From the NCBI GenBank assembly GCA_041689995.1, contig JBDNFD010000137.1:1-20964 (forward strand): a DNA stretch of 20,964 nt, given 5' to 3'. The position numbers were made by a program, and so were the translations under genes. Below are positions 13,050 through 20,727 of the stretch, piece by piece (the first letter of the stretch is position 1; every line of letters starts with the position of its first letter). Origin of the DNA: DASSWG01 sp041689995. GTDB taxonomy: Bacteria; Bacteroidota; Bacteroidia; Flavobacteriales; Flavobacteriaceae. The notes under the pieces were generated by a model. It saw nothing but the letters and a program-made list of their open reading frames with translations, had not been told where the DNA came from and did no database searches.

Positions 13050-13057
13050 TCTTTGCA
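13050..13057 (+). promoter_or_regulatory. promoter -7 box for folE
   Basis: TATCTTTG is a full match to the Bacteroidota -7 consensus TAnnTTTG, 38 bases before the folE ATG. No clear -33 TTG is found at the right distance. Confidence 0.45.
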
Positions 13058-13095
13058 GGTATATAATAAATGAAGTTTGGATAAAAAAACATTTC

Positions 13096-13773
13096 ATGAA
13101 AACAGATAAAATTTTGGAGCAAATCGAAGCAGCGGGCGACGATCATATCGGCTCCAGCAGTGAAAATCCGATACGGAACGATGCCTTTGATCTTAGCGAT
13201 GAAGAGAAAATTGCTCTCATAAGGCAAGATTTTAAACATATTATGGAAACTTTGGGCTTGGATCTCACCGACGACAGCCTTAAAGGAACGCCGCAGCGAG
13301 TGGCCAAAATGTTTGTTAAAGAAATTTTTGGCGGATTGCACCCTGATCAAAAACCAAAATTGTCCGTGTTTTCCAATAAATACAAATATGGGGAAATGTT
13401 GGTCGAAAAAAATATCACCGTTTATTCCACTTGTGAACATCATTTGCTTCCAATTGTGGGGCGCGCGCACATTGCCTATATTTCAAACGGCACCGTTATA
13501 GGACTTTCCAAGATGAACCGAATTGTGGATTATTTTGCAAAAAGACCTCAAGTGCAAGAGCGGTTGACAATACAAATTGTGAAGGAATTGCAAAAAGCCT
13601 TAAACACCAAAGATATCGCTTGTGTAATCGATGCAAAACATCTTTGCGTCAATAGCCGCGGAATTCGAGATACCGTAAGCAGTACCGTGACAAGTGAATT
13701 TGGAGGAAAGTTCAAAGAAGATTCCATAAAACGGGAATTCTTGGATTATATCCGATTGGACACGGAATTTTAA
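13096..13773 (+). CDS. folE: GTP cyclohydrolase I
   Basis: A 225-residue enzyme that opens GTP to 7,8-dihydroneopterin triphosphate, the first step to tetrahydrofolate or related pterins. The zinc ligands are visible: Cys113 and His116 in STCEHHLLP, and Cys184 in HLCVNSRG. The motifs GTPQRVAKM (64-72) and GLSKMNRIVDYFAKRPQVQERLT are typical. The first 40 residues are a variable leader. Length is normal. It stands divergent to the broken TetR gene and is followed after 112 bases by cysS, an arrangement I recall as usual in this group. Confidence 0.96.
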   Translation: MKTDKILEQIEAAGDDHIGSSSENPIRNDAFDLSDEEKIALIRQDFKHIMETLGLDLTDDSLKGTPQRVAKMFVKEIFGGLHPDQKPKLSVFSNKYKYGEMLVEKNITVYSTCEHHLLPIVGRAHIAYISNGTVIGLSKMNRIVDYFAKRPQVQERLTIQIVKELQKALNTKDIACVIDAKHLCVNSRGIRDTVSSTVTSEFGGKFKEDSIKREFLDYIRLDTEF

Positions 13774-13885
13774 AAAAAAACAGCTGATTCCTTTTAAAAT
13801 AATGGCTATTCCGCATTAAAAATTTTCCGTGGATACCTTCAACTTAAAGAATCATTTACCTTTAAAATAAGTATGTTTAAATAAT

Positions 13886-15376
13886 ATGGAATTATACGAA
13901 AACCAAGATTTGAAAATATACAATTCCCTTGCGGGCGTAAAGGAAAAATTTGTGCCGCTTCAGGAAGGTTATGTGGGCATGTATGTCTGTGGCCCAACGG
14001 TTTATAGCAATGTTCACTTAGGGAATTGTAGGACTTTTGTGTCCTTTGACTTGGTTTTCAGGTACCTTAAACATTTGGGGTACAAAGTCCGCTATGTGCG
14101 AAATATCACCGATGCAGGTCATTTGGAAAATGATGCCGAATCTGGCGAAGATCGCATTGCGAAAAAAGCCAGACTGGAAGAAATTGAACCAATGGAAGTT
14201 GTTCAGAAATATACCGTCGATTTCCATGAAACCTTGGCAAAATTCAACAATTTTCCGCCAAGCATCGAACCCACCGCAACCGGACATATTATAGAACAAA
14301 TTGAAATAATCAAGGTTTTGTTGGAAAAGGGTTTTGCGTACGAAGCAAACGGATCGGTATATTTCGATGTTGCGACTTATAATAAATCAGAACAATACGG
14401 CATTTTGAGCGGACGGAAATTGGAAGATATGATCGCAAATACACGCGATTTAGCAGGACAGGATGACAAAAAAAGTCCACAAGATTTTGCGCTTTGGAAA
14501 AAAGCTGAACCGCAGCATATTATGCGTTGGCCGTCGCCTTGGAGTATTGGTTTTCCGGGCTGGCATTTGGAATGTACTGTTATGAGCTCTAAATATTTGG
14601 GTGAAGAATTTGATATTCACGGCGGGGGAATGGATCTGAAATTCCCGCATCATGAATGCGAAATTGCCCAAGGAAAGGCGGCCACCGGAAAAAATCCCGT
14701 TCATTACTGGATGCACGCGAACATGCTTACATTGAACGGAAAAAAAATGGCTAAAAGCACGGGAAACTTTATTCTTCCTGCCGAATTGTTCTCGGGAAAA
14801 AGCGATTTATTGAAAAAAGGGTTTTCACCAAGCGTGGTCCGATTTTTTATGCTGCAAGCAAATTACAGAAGTGTACTTGATTTTTCTGAAGAAGCTTTGA
14901 ATGCCGCGGAAAAAGGTTTTGATAAATTAATGGATGCCATCGATACGATCGATAAATTGAAAGTTTCCCCGAATTCTTCTTTTTCTGTCGAAAAATGGAA
15001 ACAACAAGGCTATGATGCCATGAACGATGATTTTAACAGTCCGGTTTTAATTGCTAATTTGTTCGAAGCGGTAAAATATATTAATTCGATAAAGGTGGAC
15101 AAGAAGCAAATTTCAAAAGAAGATAAAGGTATTCTAAAAGAAGCAATGAACGCTTTTGTGTTTGAAATTTTAGGATTGGAAAACAATAATATTTCCGTTA
15201 GTAAAAAAGATGATCGACTTTCAGAAACCGTGAAATTGTTGATTAATTTGCGAAATGAAGCGAGATTGAACAAAGATTTTACTTTAAGCGATAAAATTCG
15301 GGACCAACTTGCCGAACTGGGAATTGAATTGAAAGATGGTTCACAAGGAACGGAGTTTTCGATTGTTCAAACCTAA
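13886..15376 (+). CDS. cysS: cysteinyl-tRNA synthetase
   Basis: A 496-residue class I synthetase that charges tRNA-Cys in the cytoplasm. The HIGH-type signature is HLGN (44-47) after MYVCGPTVYSNV; the KMSKS-type loop is KMAKS (287-291). Zinc ligands are Cys35, Cys230 (in WHLEC), His255 and Glu259 (in HHECE). The C-terminal helical anticodon-binding part covers about 320-496. Its final codon and TAA stop lie inside a 14-bp-stem palindrome. Both signature variants are normal for this enzyme in Bacteroidota. Confidence 0.97.
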   Translation: MELYENQDLKIYNSLAGVKEKFVPLQEGYVGMYVCGPTVYSNVHLGNCRTFVSFDLVFRYLKHLGYKVRYVRNITDAGHLENDAESGEDRIAKKARLEEIEPMEVVQKYTVDFHETLAKFNNFPPSIEPTATGHIIEQIEIIKVLLEKGFAYEANGSVYFDVATYNKSEQYGILSGRKLEDMIANTRDLAGQDDKKSPQDFALWKKAEPQHIMRWPSPWSIGFPGWHLECTVMSSKYLGEEFDIHGGGMDLKFPHHECEIAQGKAATGKNPVHYWMHANMLTLNGKKMAKSTGNFILPAELFSGKSDLLKKGFSPSVVRFFMLQANYRSVLDFSEEALNAAEKGFDKLMDAIDTIDKLKVSPNSSFSVEKWKQQGYDAMNDDFNSPVLIANLFEAVKYINSIKVDKKQISKEDKGILKEAMNAFVFEILGLENNNISVSKKDDRLSETVKLLINLRNEARLNKDFTLSDKIRDQLAELGIELKDGSQGTEFSIVQT

Positions 15377-15400
15377 CAGGTTTCCAAAACCTGTTAGGTT
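15370..15400. terminator. perfect 14-bp-stem palindrome at the cysS 3' end
   Basis: The left arm AACCTAACAGGTTT (15370-15383) and right arm AAACCTGTTAGGTT (15387-15400) pair perfectly around a three-base loop CCA. The cysS TAA lies within the left arm. It could end transcription, although no T run follows and yidD starts 17 bases later. Its form also fits a dispersed intergenic repeat of the kind seen in flavobacterial genomes. Confidence 0.7.
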
Positions 15401-15417
15401 TATAAGCATGATAACCT

Positions 15418-15684
15418 ATGAAAAATCCACTTCAAAAAAAGAACAAAAAATTTTCGGTGGGCTCGATTTTTATTTTTCCGATAAAAGTATATCAGAAAGT
15501 CATTTCGCCGCTTTTTCCGGGATCTTGTAGGTTTCACCCTACATGTTCTCATTATGCTGTTGAGGCGATTGAAAAGCATGGAATTTTCAAAGGAACACTG
15601 CTTTCCGTTCGCCGAATTGCGAAATGTCATCCTTGGGGCGCATCGGGTTATGACCCAGTTCCAGAAAAGAATATTGAACATTGA
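15418..15684 (+). CDS. yidD: membrane protein insertion efficiency factor YidD
   Basis: An 88-residue protein of normal length. The family core is present: IKVYQKVISPLFPGSCRFHP, then TCSHYAVEAIEKHG and RRIAKCHPWGASGYDPVP. YidD is a small inner-membrane-associated protein that assists YidC-mediated insertion. The N-terminus is rich in lysine. It follows cysS by 41 bases with a palindrome between them. Confidence 0.95.
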   Translation: MKNPLQKKNKKFSVGSIFIFPIKVYQKVISPLFPGSCRFHPTCSHYAVEAIEKHGIFKGTLLSVRRIAKCHPWGASGYDPVPEKNIEH

Positions 15685-15765
15685 TCTTTTTATTAATTGG
15701 CTCGCATTTCGGTCGATTTTGAAGAAAAAATAAATATCTTTCCAACAATTATATATTTCATAAAA

Positions 15766-16332
15766 ATGTTGAAAATTATAAAAGAAAATAAAGCCGTCGT
15801 ACAATTCCTTCTTACTTTCGGCGGACTTTATTTAATCCTTGCCGTTCTATACAAATTCTATTTGGGGATGGATTTTTCGATCAATAATTTCCCTGATTAT
15901 TTCACCCGATTGGTGGCGGAACAATCTCGTGAAATGGTTCAGGTATTCGGATATAGTTCCAAAATTGAACCACATCCGTTTCAAGAATCGATGAAATTTT
16001 TTGTGAATGACCGCTATTTGGCGCGCATTGTGGAAGGTTGTAATGGAATTAGTGTTATTATTTTATTCGTTTCCTTTATTTTTGCCTTTTATAAAGGAGC
16101 AAAAAAAACATTTATTTTTGCTTTTTCCGGATCGGTTTTTATATATGCCATTAATATTTTGCGCATAGCTTTGCTGGCAATTGCAATTTATGAATATCCA
16201 GAATATACGGATTTCTTGCATGGAACTGCTTTTCCCGCTATTATTTATGGCACCGTTTTTCTTCTTTGGTTTGTATGGGTGAATAATTTTTCAAAAAACA
16301 CAAAAAAATGGAAACCTGGAAAAAAATCGTAA
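15766..16332 (+). CDS. xrtF: exosortase family protein XrtF
   Basis: A 188-residue integral membrane protein from the ATG at 15766. A longer frame with a TTG start at 15697 would begin in the non-coding gap, so it is not used. The three exosortase active-site residues are present: Cys92 in VEGCNGISV, Arg133 in INILRIALL and His152 in FLHGTAFPAIIYG. Exosortases are cysteine peptidases that process C-terminal sorting signals of exported proteins. The compact single-domain form and the downstream partner gene fit the XrtF type of Bacteroidota. Its target proteins are not evident in this window. Confidence 0.9.
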   Translation: MLKIIKENKAVVQFLLTFGGLYLILAVLYKFYLGMDFSINNFPDYFTRLVAEQSREMVQVFGYSSKIEPHPFQESMKFFVNDRYLARIVEGCNGISVIILFVSFIFAFYKGAKKTFIFAFSGSVFIYAINILRIALLAIAIYEYPEYTDFLHGTAFPAIIYGTVFLLWFVWVNNFSKNTKKWKPGKKS

Positions 16333-16739
16333 TTATTAGCGTGATTTTCTTGGGAATGATAGCAATTCGGTTTTTCGAAACCGATTTGTTTTACGATCCG
16401 TTAATTCATTTTTTTGAAGGAAGTTATTTGACGCAACCTCCGCCGGAATTTAATTTCTGGCAACTGATTTTATACACTTCTTTTCGGTTTTGGCTTACAG
16501 CATTATTGTCACTTTTGATTTTGTTCGTTGCATTTCGGAGCAAAAAGATATTGCGATTTTCGTATCTTTTGTTTGGAACAGCTTTTTTGGTATTGATCGC
16601 CTTATTCGCATATTTCTTGTTCAATATGGCACCTGAAAATTATTTTCTTCTTTTTTACATTCGGCGCTTTCTCATTCAACCCATTTTTATCATTCTATTG
16701 TTGCCGGCATTTTATTATCAAATGAGTTTAAAACAGTAA
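16308..16739 (+). CDS. exosortase F system-associated membrane protein
   Basis: A 143-residue protein with about four membrane segments (near residues 6-22, 50-75, 82-105 and 120-138). It overlaps the xrtF 3' end by 25 bases, which indicates translational coupling. Family assignment (TIGR04127-like) rests on the position right after xrtF, the length, the EGSYLTQPPPEFNFW loop, and the SFRFWLTALLSL and YIRRFLIQPIFIILLLPAFYYQ segments. Its role with the exosortase is not known. Confidence 0.8.
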   Translation: METWKKIVIISVIFLGMIAIRFFETDLFYDPLIHFFEGSYLTQPPPEFNFWQLILYTSFRFWLTALLSLLILFVAFRSKKILRFSYLLFGTAFLVLIALFAYFLFNMAPENYFLLFYIRRFLIQPIFIILLLPAFYYQMSLKQ

Positions 16740-16747
16740 ATATTTTT

Positions 16748-16755
16748 TATCTTTG
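16748..16755 (+). promoter_or_regulatory. promoter -7 box for the DUF3347 lipoprotein gene
   Basis: TATCTTTG fully matches TAnnTTTG and sits 16 bases before the ATG. A matching -33 TTG at about 19 bases upstream is not present. Confidence 0.4.
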
Positions 16756-16771
16756 GCATAAAAATATAGCT

Positions 16772-17305
16772 ATGATAAATAGAATTCTAATGGTTTTAAT
16801 GATAGGTTTGTTGGTTTCCTGTGGGAATGAAAACAAAAAAAATGAACCGGAAGTGAAAACCGTCGATACCAAAACGGAAATACATGAATCAGTTCCAACT
16901 AATGCGAAATTTGAAGATAGAGCTTTGGCCAATACATATGATAACTATATTGATTTGAAATCGAGCTTGGTAAATTCTGATATGGAAAAGGCTCAAAAAT
17001 CAGCGAAGAATCTAGCGAAAAGTTTGGAGGAAATTGATGCGTCCAGAGAAATGAAGGAGAATGCCATTAAAATTTCTGAGGTTTCAGATATAGAGGCCCA
17101 ACGCGAAGTTTTTCAATTTCTTACAGAAGACATGATCAAATTGGTGAAAGGGAATTTTTCTGATGGGAACGTTTACGTACAATTTTGTCCGATGGCATTT
17201 GGAGGAAAAGGTGCTTACTGGCTTTCGAATGGAAAAGATATCCTCAATCCTTATTACGGTGATAAAATGCTGAAATGTGGAGAAGTTAAAGAGGTGCTTA
17301 AATAA
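16772..17305 (+). CDS. DUF3347-domain lipoprotein
   Basis: A 177-residue lipoprotein. The signal peptide ends in a lipobox LLVSC with Cys17 as the lipidated residue, followed by an Asn/Glu/Lys-rich linker. The DUF3347 domain covers about 50-175. It contains YDNYIDLKSSLVNSDMEKAQKSA, and near the end VQFCPMAFGGKGAYWLS then NPYYGDKMLKCGEV. The Cys-Pro-Met and Met-Leu-Lys-Cys pairs in this block could bind a soft metal. Domains of this type occur alone and at the C-terminus of CusB-like metal-efflux adaptors. The next gene is a Cys-rich copper-storage-like protein, which supports a link to copper; this is inference. Confidence 0.82.
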   Translation: MINRILMVLMIGLLVSCGNENKKNEPEVKTVDTKTEIHESVPTNAKFEDRALANTYDNYIDLKSSLVNSDMEKAQKSAKNLAKSLEEIDASREMKENAIKISEVSDIEAQREVFQFLTEDMIKLVKGNFSDGNVYVQFCPMAFGGKGAYWLSNGKDILNPYYGDKMLKCGEVKEVLK

Positions 17306-17481
17306 TTGTTGAAAAGAATGATTTTTGACCATTTATTCTGAACGATTCCCTTTGAAAATTTGACCGCTCCTTTCCGTTTAATAGCGAAAAATAATTTAAA
17401 CCTTTCATTTTCTTTGCTCCAAAATGCGACCAAAATCTGATATGGATAGCATTTTGTTACAATCCATTAATTTTTTGAAAC

Positions 17482-17512
17482 TTTGCAAAACTTATGAATA
17501 GGTTTATGATTG
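17482..17512 (+). promoter_or_regulatory. promoter for the Cys-rich four-helix protein
   Basis: TTTG at 17482-17485, a 19-base gap, then TATGATTG at 17505-17512 follow the Bacteroidota -33/-7 pattern (one mismatch in the -7 box). The ATG is 14 bases further. The box region also shows two TGCAAAA copies. Confidence 0.5.
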
Positions 17513-17526
17513 CAAAATAGTGACCT

Positions 17527-17847
17527 ATGGGAAGGGAAAATTTAATGAACGTTTTAGGGAATTGTGTAAAAGCCTGCAATTTTAGCGCAAATGCCTGTTT
17601 GAATCAGAATGATATTCAGGGAATGGTGGATTGCATGCGCGCGACCCATGTTTGTGCAGAGGTTTGCAGTGCTTTGATTCAACTATTGGGAATGGATTAT
17701 GACGATGTAACGGATTTGGTGGAATACTGTATTAAAGTTTGCAATGCTTGCACGGAAGAATGTGATAAACACGCGTATGAACATTGTCAAAAATGTGCAG
17801 CTGCTTGTCGGGAATGTGCCGCTGCCTGTTCCAACTACTTGAAATAA
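17527..17847 (+). CDS. Cys-rich four-helix-bundle copper-binding protein (DUF326, Csp-like)
   Basis: A 106-residue protein with 15 cysteines, at positions 13, 17, 24, 36, 43, 47, 68, 72, 75, 79, 87, 90, 94, 97 and 101. Many are spaced at 3 or 4, which puts them along one face of helices (CVKACNFSANAC, CIKVCNACTEEC, CQKCAAACRECAAAC). This is the layout of copper-storage proteins, which hold many Cu(I) ions inside a four-helix bundle. No signal peptide is seen, so it resembles the cytoplasmic type. It has its own promoter-like signal and follows a DUF3347 lipoprotein. Confidence 0.87.
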   Translation: MGRENLMNVLGNCVKACNFSANACLNQNDIQGMVDCMRATHVCAEVCSALIQLLGMDYDDVTDLVEYCIKVCNACTEECDKHAYEHCQKCAAACRECAAACSNYLK

Positions 17848-17994
17848 AAAAGTTTTAAATCGAAGTAGTATCCATATCGGCTTGAAGGGATTTTTTGGTT
17901 TTAGACCGAAGTTTTCTTATGACAAATTTATATCATGGCAACATTTTAAAGAATTCCTCAAAGTATTTTACATTTGAATTCATTTTGGAAACCA

Positions 17995-18987
17995 TCAAAG
18001 CTCCTTCATTATTTCAGCAAATAATTTGAATGATTTCACCCGATCTTCCTGTTGATAAATATGGGAAACGATCATGAGTTCATCTACTTTGGTTTGTTCC
18101 ATAAAATCCTTGGTTTTTTGCTTCACGGTTTCTTTATTACCCACGAACGAAAATTTCATCATTTGTTGTAAAGCGGGATGCGCTGCCACCGCTCGTAGGT
18201 CTGGTGTCATTTCCACAGGTTTCTGCATATAATCGCTATTTCCGGTAATGACGCCCAACATCATCCGAATCATTGAAGTTGAAATCCGCTCGGCTTCTTC
18301 ATCGGTGTCGGCTACAATCACGTTCAAACCGGCAATCGTGTATGGTCTTTCCAAAACTGCCGAAGGTTCAAATTGGTTGTGATAAATGTTGAGTGCGGAG
18401 AATAAGTGCGTTGGTGCAAAATGACTGGCAAAAACATAAGGCAATCCTTTTTTTGAGGCCAGATGCGCACTATCGGTGCTCGATCCTAAAATATAAATCG
18501 GTACATCAACTCCTTCGGCAACCGTAGCACGGACTTTTGAATTACTATTATTCGGTGAGAAATATTGCTGAATTTTACTAACTTCCTCCGGAAAAGCGTG
18601 AACCGCCTGCATTCGATCTGAGCGAATTGCTTGCGCCGTGGTCTGATCCGTTCCGGGAGCTCTACCCAGTCCGAGATCGATGCGATTCGGATATAAGTTA
18701 CCCAATGTTCCAAACTGTTCCGCTACAATAAGTGGCGAATGATTGGGCAACATAATTCCGCCGGAGCCCACTCGTATTTTCTGGGTTCCCGCGGCGATGT
18801 TAGCAATGAGTACCACCGTGGCCGAACTGGCGATGCTGATCATATTATGATGTTCGGCCAGCCAAAAGCGTTTGTAGCCAAATTCCTCAGCTTTTTGTGC
18901 CAAATCAAGGCTTTTTTTAAAGGTTTCCTGAATTCCAACATTAACGCCAACACTTGCCAATTCCAATATGGAAAAAGAGATTTTCAT
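17995..18987 (-). CDS. luciferase-like (LLM class) flavin-dependent monooxygenase
   Basis: A 330-residue protein from the ATG at 18987; a TTG six codons upstream is less likely. It belongs to the MsnO8/YhbW-like group of single-component bacterial-luciferase-family enzymes. Typical parts are ISFSILELA at the start, FGYKRFWLAEHHNM (about 37-50), IRVGSGGIMLPNHSPL (about 71-86), RIDLGLGRAPGTD (about 101-113) and PIYILGSS followed by AHLASKKGLPYVFASHF. The fold is a TIM barrel using reduced flavin. The substrate is not known. It is convergent with the copper protein gene and shares the - strand with the secreted protein gene upstream. Confidence 0.92.
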   Translation of the reverse strand: MKISFSILELASVGVNVGIQETFKKSLDLAQKAEEFGYKRFWLAEHHNMISIASSATVVLIANIAAGTQKIRVGSGGIMLPNHSPLIVAEQFGTLGNLYPNRIDLGLGRAPGTDQTTAQAIRSDRMQAVHAFPEEVSKIQQYFSPNNSNSKVRATVAEGVDVPIYILGSSTDSAHLASKKGLPYVFASHFAPTHLFSALNIYHNQFEPSAVLERPYTIAGLNVIVADTDEEAERISTSMIRMMLGVITGNSDYMQKPVEMTPDLRAVAAHPALQQMMKFSFVGNKETVKQKTKDFMEQTKVDELMIVSHIYQQEDRVKSFKLFAEIMKEL

Positions 18988-19009
18988 TTTTGGTCTGATT
19001 TTCAATTAT

Positions 19010-19051
19010 GATCAGATTTCACCAGTAATGAAGTATTTTCTGGTGCTGATC
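19010..19051. promoter_or_regulatory. stem-loop or operator upstream of the luciferase-like gene
   Basis: GATCAG, a four-base bulge ATTT, and CACCAG (19010-19025) pair with CTGGTGCTGATC (19040-19051). This gives 12 base pairs around a 14-base loop, starting 22 bases upstream of the ATG. It could be a regulator site or a leader hairpin. Confidence 0.4.
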
Positions 19052-19119
19052 AACATTTGTTACGAAGGAAAGGTAAAGAAAAAGGAACTCTTTCCCAAAC
19101 AAAAAATGGTTTGTTAACG

Positions 19120-20373
19120 TTATTTTATTATCAGTTTCAAAACTTGCTTGTCGTTTCCAACTAATTTCAGAAAATATAAACCTGATTTCAAATCAGAAAT
19201 AATTATGGACTGTTCAAAATTTAACGTTCCATCTTGCAAAATTTGGCCCATTTCATCAAAAATAGTGTAATTGGAACCTTTTAATGGAGTTTCAGATGAA
19301 ATGGTGATAATGGAATTCGCCGGGTTCGGATATATAGAAAGTTCCGCATTCGTCTCCCCAAAATTATTGGTGTTCAGGTTATCCAAATAATCTCCAAGGT
19401 AACCGTTCAAATCCAGTGTATGAAGTTGTTGAGGAATTTCGGTAGAACCATTCAGATAGAAATATTCGTTGGAGAGAAAATAGTCTTTTCCGTTTTCCGT
19501 GGCAATTCCTTCAATTTGATGAAGAGGCAAATTCAAATTCACTTTTCGTTTGTTTCCATTTGTGAAATCCTGTCCTTCAAAATCGTAAAGCAGATAGACA
19601 AAAGGTTGAAGCAAGGTAGTATAGCCAGAAAGCACCACTAATCTTTTCGCTTCCAAATAGGTAGCTCCGGTGACCATTCCGTTTGTGTTCAAAGTTCCTT
19701 CAAAATTAGCAACCTGATCACCCGGTGTTTTGGATAAAGAATAAATGGCCGTATTGTTGCTCTGCCATTGCTTGGTGAAAAGGAATATTTTGTCGGAAGA
19801 AACAATAAGTGCTTCACAATCGAAATCGGTCGTATTTGGGGTTTGCTCCGAAAAATCAACTTGGTCTTCATACACAAAATGAATGGTGTCAATTTGTGGC
19901 GTTCCAGATAAAAGGCTGCTTTTTAAGATCCGATAAATTTTTAAATCGCTTCTATTTCCATGGGAATTGTTCCCGAAATCGCCTACATAAATATAATTCA
20001 CATCTTGTGAAATTGCTTCCCAATCGGTGTTGCTTGTGGTTGAAAGTGAATAGGTTTCCAAAATAGTTCCATCGGTAGGGGACAAGGCGTACAAATTAGT
20101 GTCGTCATTGTCATTATGGGTGAAAAGTTGGCCGTTCCAAAAAATGAGACCGGAAGTTTCGGACACAAGTGTTCCCAACGGAAACGAATTAGTTGGAACA
20201 ATCGAAGTCGGCTCATACGCACAAGAACCGTCGTTCACCGTTGCTGCTGGATTGTAATTAAGCGACAGGGGATCGGTGCAACCACTGATCTGAGCTGAAA
20301 GTCCAAATGGAGCAGCAAAAAGTAACAGTACTGCAAAATATTCAAAAAAACGTAAAATAGTTTTAGAATGCAT
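19120..20373 (-). CDS. secreted T9SS cargo protein with a C-terminal type A sorting domain
   Basis: A 417-residue protein from the ATG at 20373; a TTG 15 codons upstream is not used. A signal peptide ends near residue 27 (FGLSAQ). It is followed by GCTDPLSLNYNPAATVNDGSC (31-51), a short Cys-bounded motif common in Bacteroidota exported proteins. The middle part (about 60-330) has repeated beta-strand segments such as NYIYVGDFGNN and KDYFLSNEYFYL, suggesting a beta-propeller. The last ~75 residues are a Por-secretion sorting domain (LSIYPNPANSIITIS to the final LKLIIK). It is likely exported through the outer membrane and attached or released. No enzymatic motif is recognised. Confidence 0.88.
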   Translation of the reverse strand: MHSKTILRFFEYFAVLLLFAAPFGLSAQISGCTDPLSLNYNPAATVNDGSCAYEPTSIVPTNSFPLGTLVSETSGLIFWNGQLFTHNDNDDTNLYALSPTDGTILETYSLSTTSNTDWEAISQDVNYIYVGDFGNNSHGNRSDLKIYRILKSSLLSGTPQIDTIHFVYEDQVDFSEQTPNTTDFDCEALIVSSDKIFLFTKQWQSNNTAIYSLSKTPGDQVANFEGTLNTNGMVTGATYLEAKRLVVLSGYTTLLQPFVYLLYDFEGQDFTNGNKRKVNLNLPLHQIEGIATENGKDYFLSNEYFYLNGSTEIPQQLHTLDLNGYLGDYLDNLNTNNFGETNAELSIYPNPANSIITISSETPLKGSNYTIFDEMGQILQDGTLNFEQSIIISDLKSGLYFLKLVGNDKQVLKLIIK

Positions 20374-20727
20374 ATAATGAATTTTGAATTGTCTTCTTCC
20401 ATGGACGAAAATGTACAAGGAACATTACAAACTATATGGGTTAGGTTAAAAAATAAAATAGGACCATTGTTTTAAAATCAATATTGTTCTAAATAATTTG
20501 TTCAGGGTTTCTGTTTTTTCTGCAGACTTCCAAAAAGACAGGTCACGAGGTGGAAAAAAACAAATTATAGTTCCGTCATAAATTGTATATATGACTTGAG
20601 TTCATTAATAAAATAAAAACAAACAGTTTTAAATTCACCGAAAAAAAACAACCGTTTGTTTGGTCGCTTCAGAAACACTTGTTAAGTTTACGTAAATTTA
20701 AGTGTTTTTTATTCAAAAACCGAGCAA
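20374..20727. other. divergent intergenic region between two secreted-protein genes
   Basis: This 354-base AT-rich gap has no supported gene. It contains a dyad GTCATA (20575-20580) / TATGAC (20590-20595), an 8-bp inverted pair AAACAAAC (20617-20624) / GTTTGTTT (20654-20661), and a promoter-like pair for the + strand gene. Nothing clearly serves as a promoter for the - strand gene. Confidence 0.5.
20659..20690 (+). promoter_or_regulatory. possible promoter for the partial secreted-protein gene
   Basis: TTTG at 20659-20662, a 20-base gap and TAAGTTTA at 20683-20690 approach the TTTG/TAnnTTTG pattern, with the final G missing. The ATG follows 37 bases later. Confidence 0.35.

Noticed and set aside
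15697..15765. TTG start adding 23 residues to XrtF
   Set aside because: These codons lie in the AT-rich gap after yidD and the family begins near the ATG at 15766.
17848..17994. Terminator between the convergent copper protein and monooxygenase genes
   Set aside because: The gap has T-rich runs but no clear hairpin that I can support.
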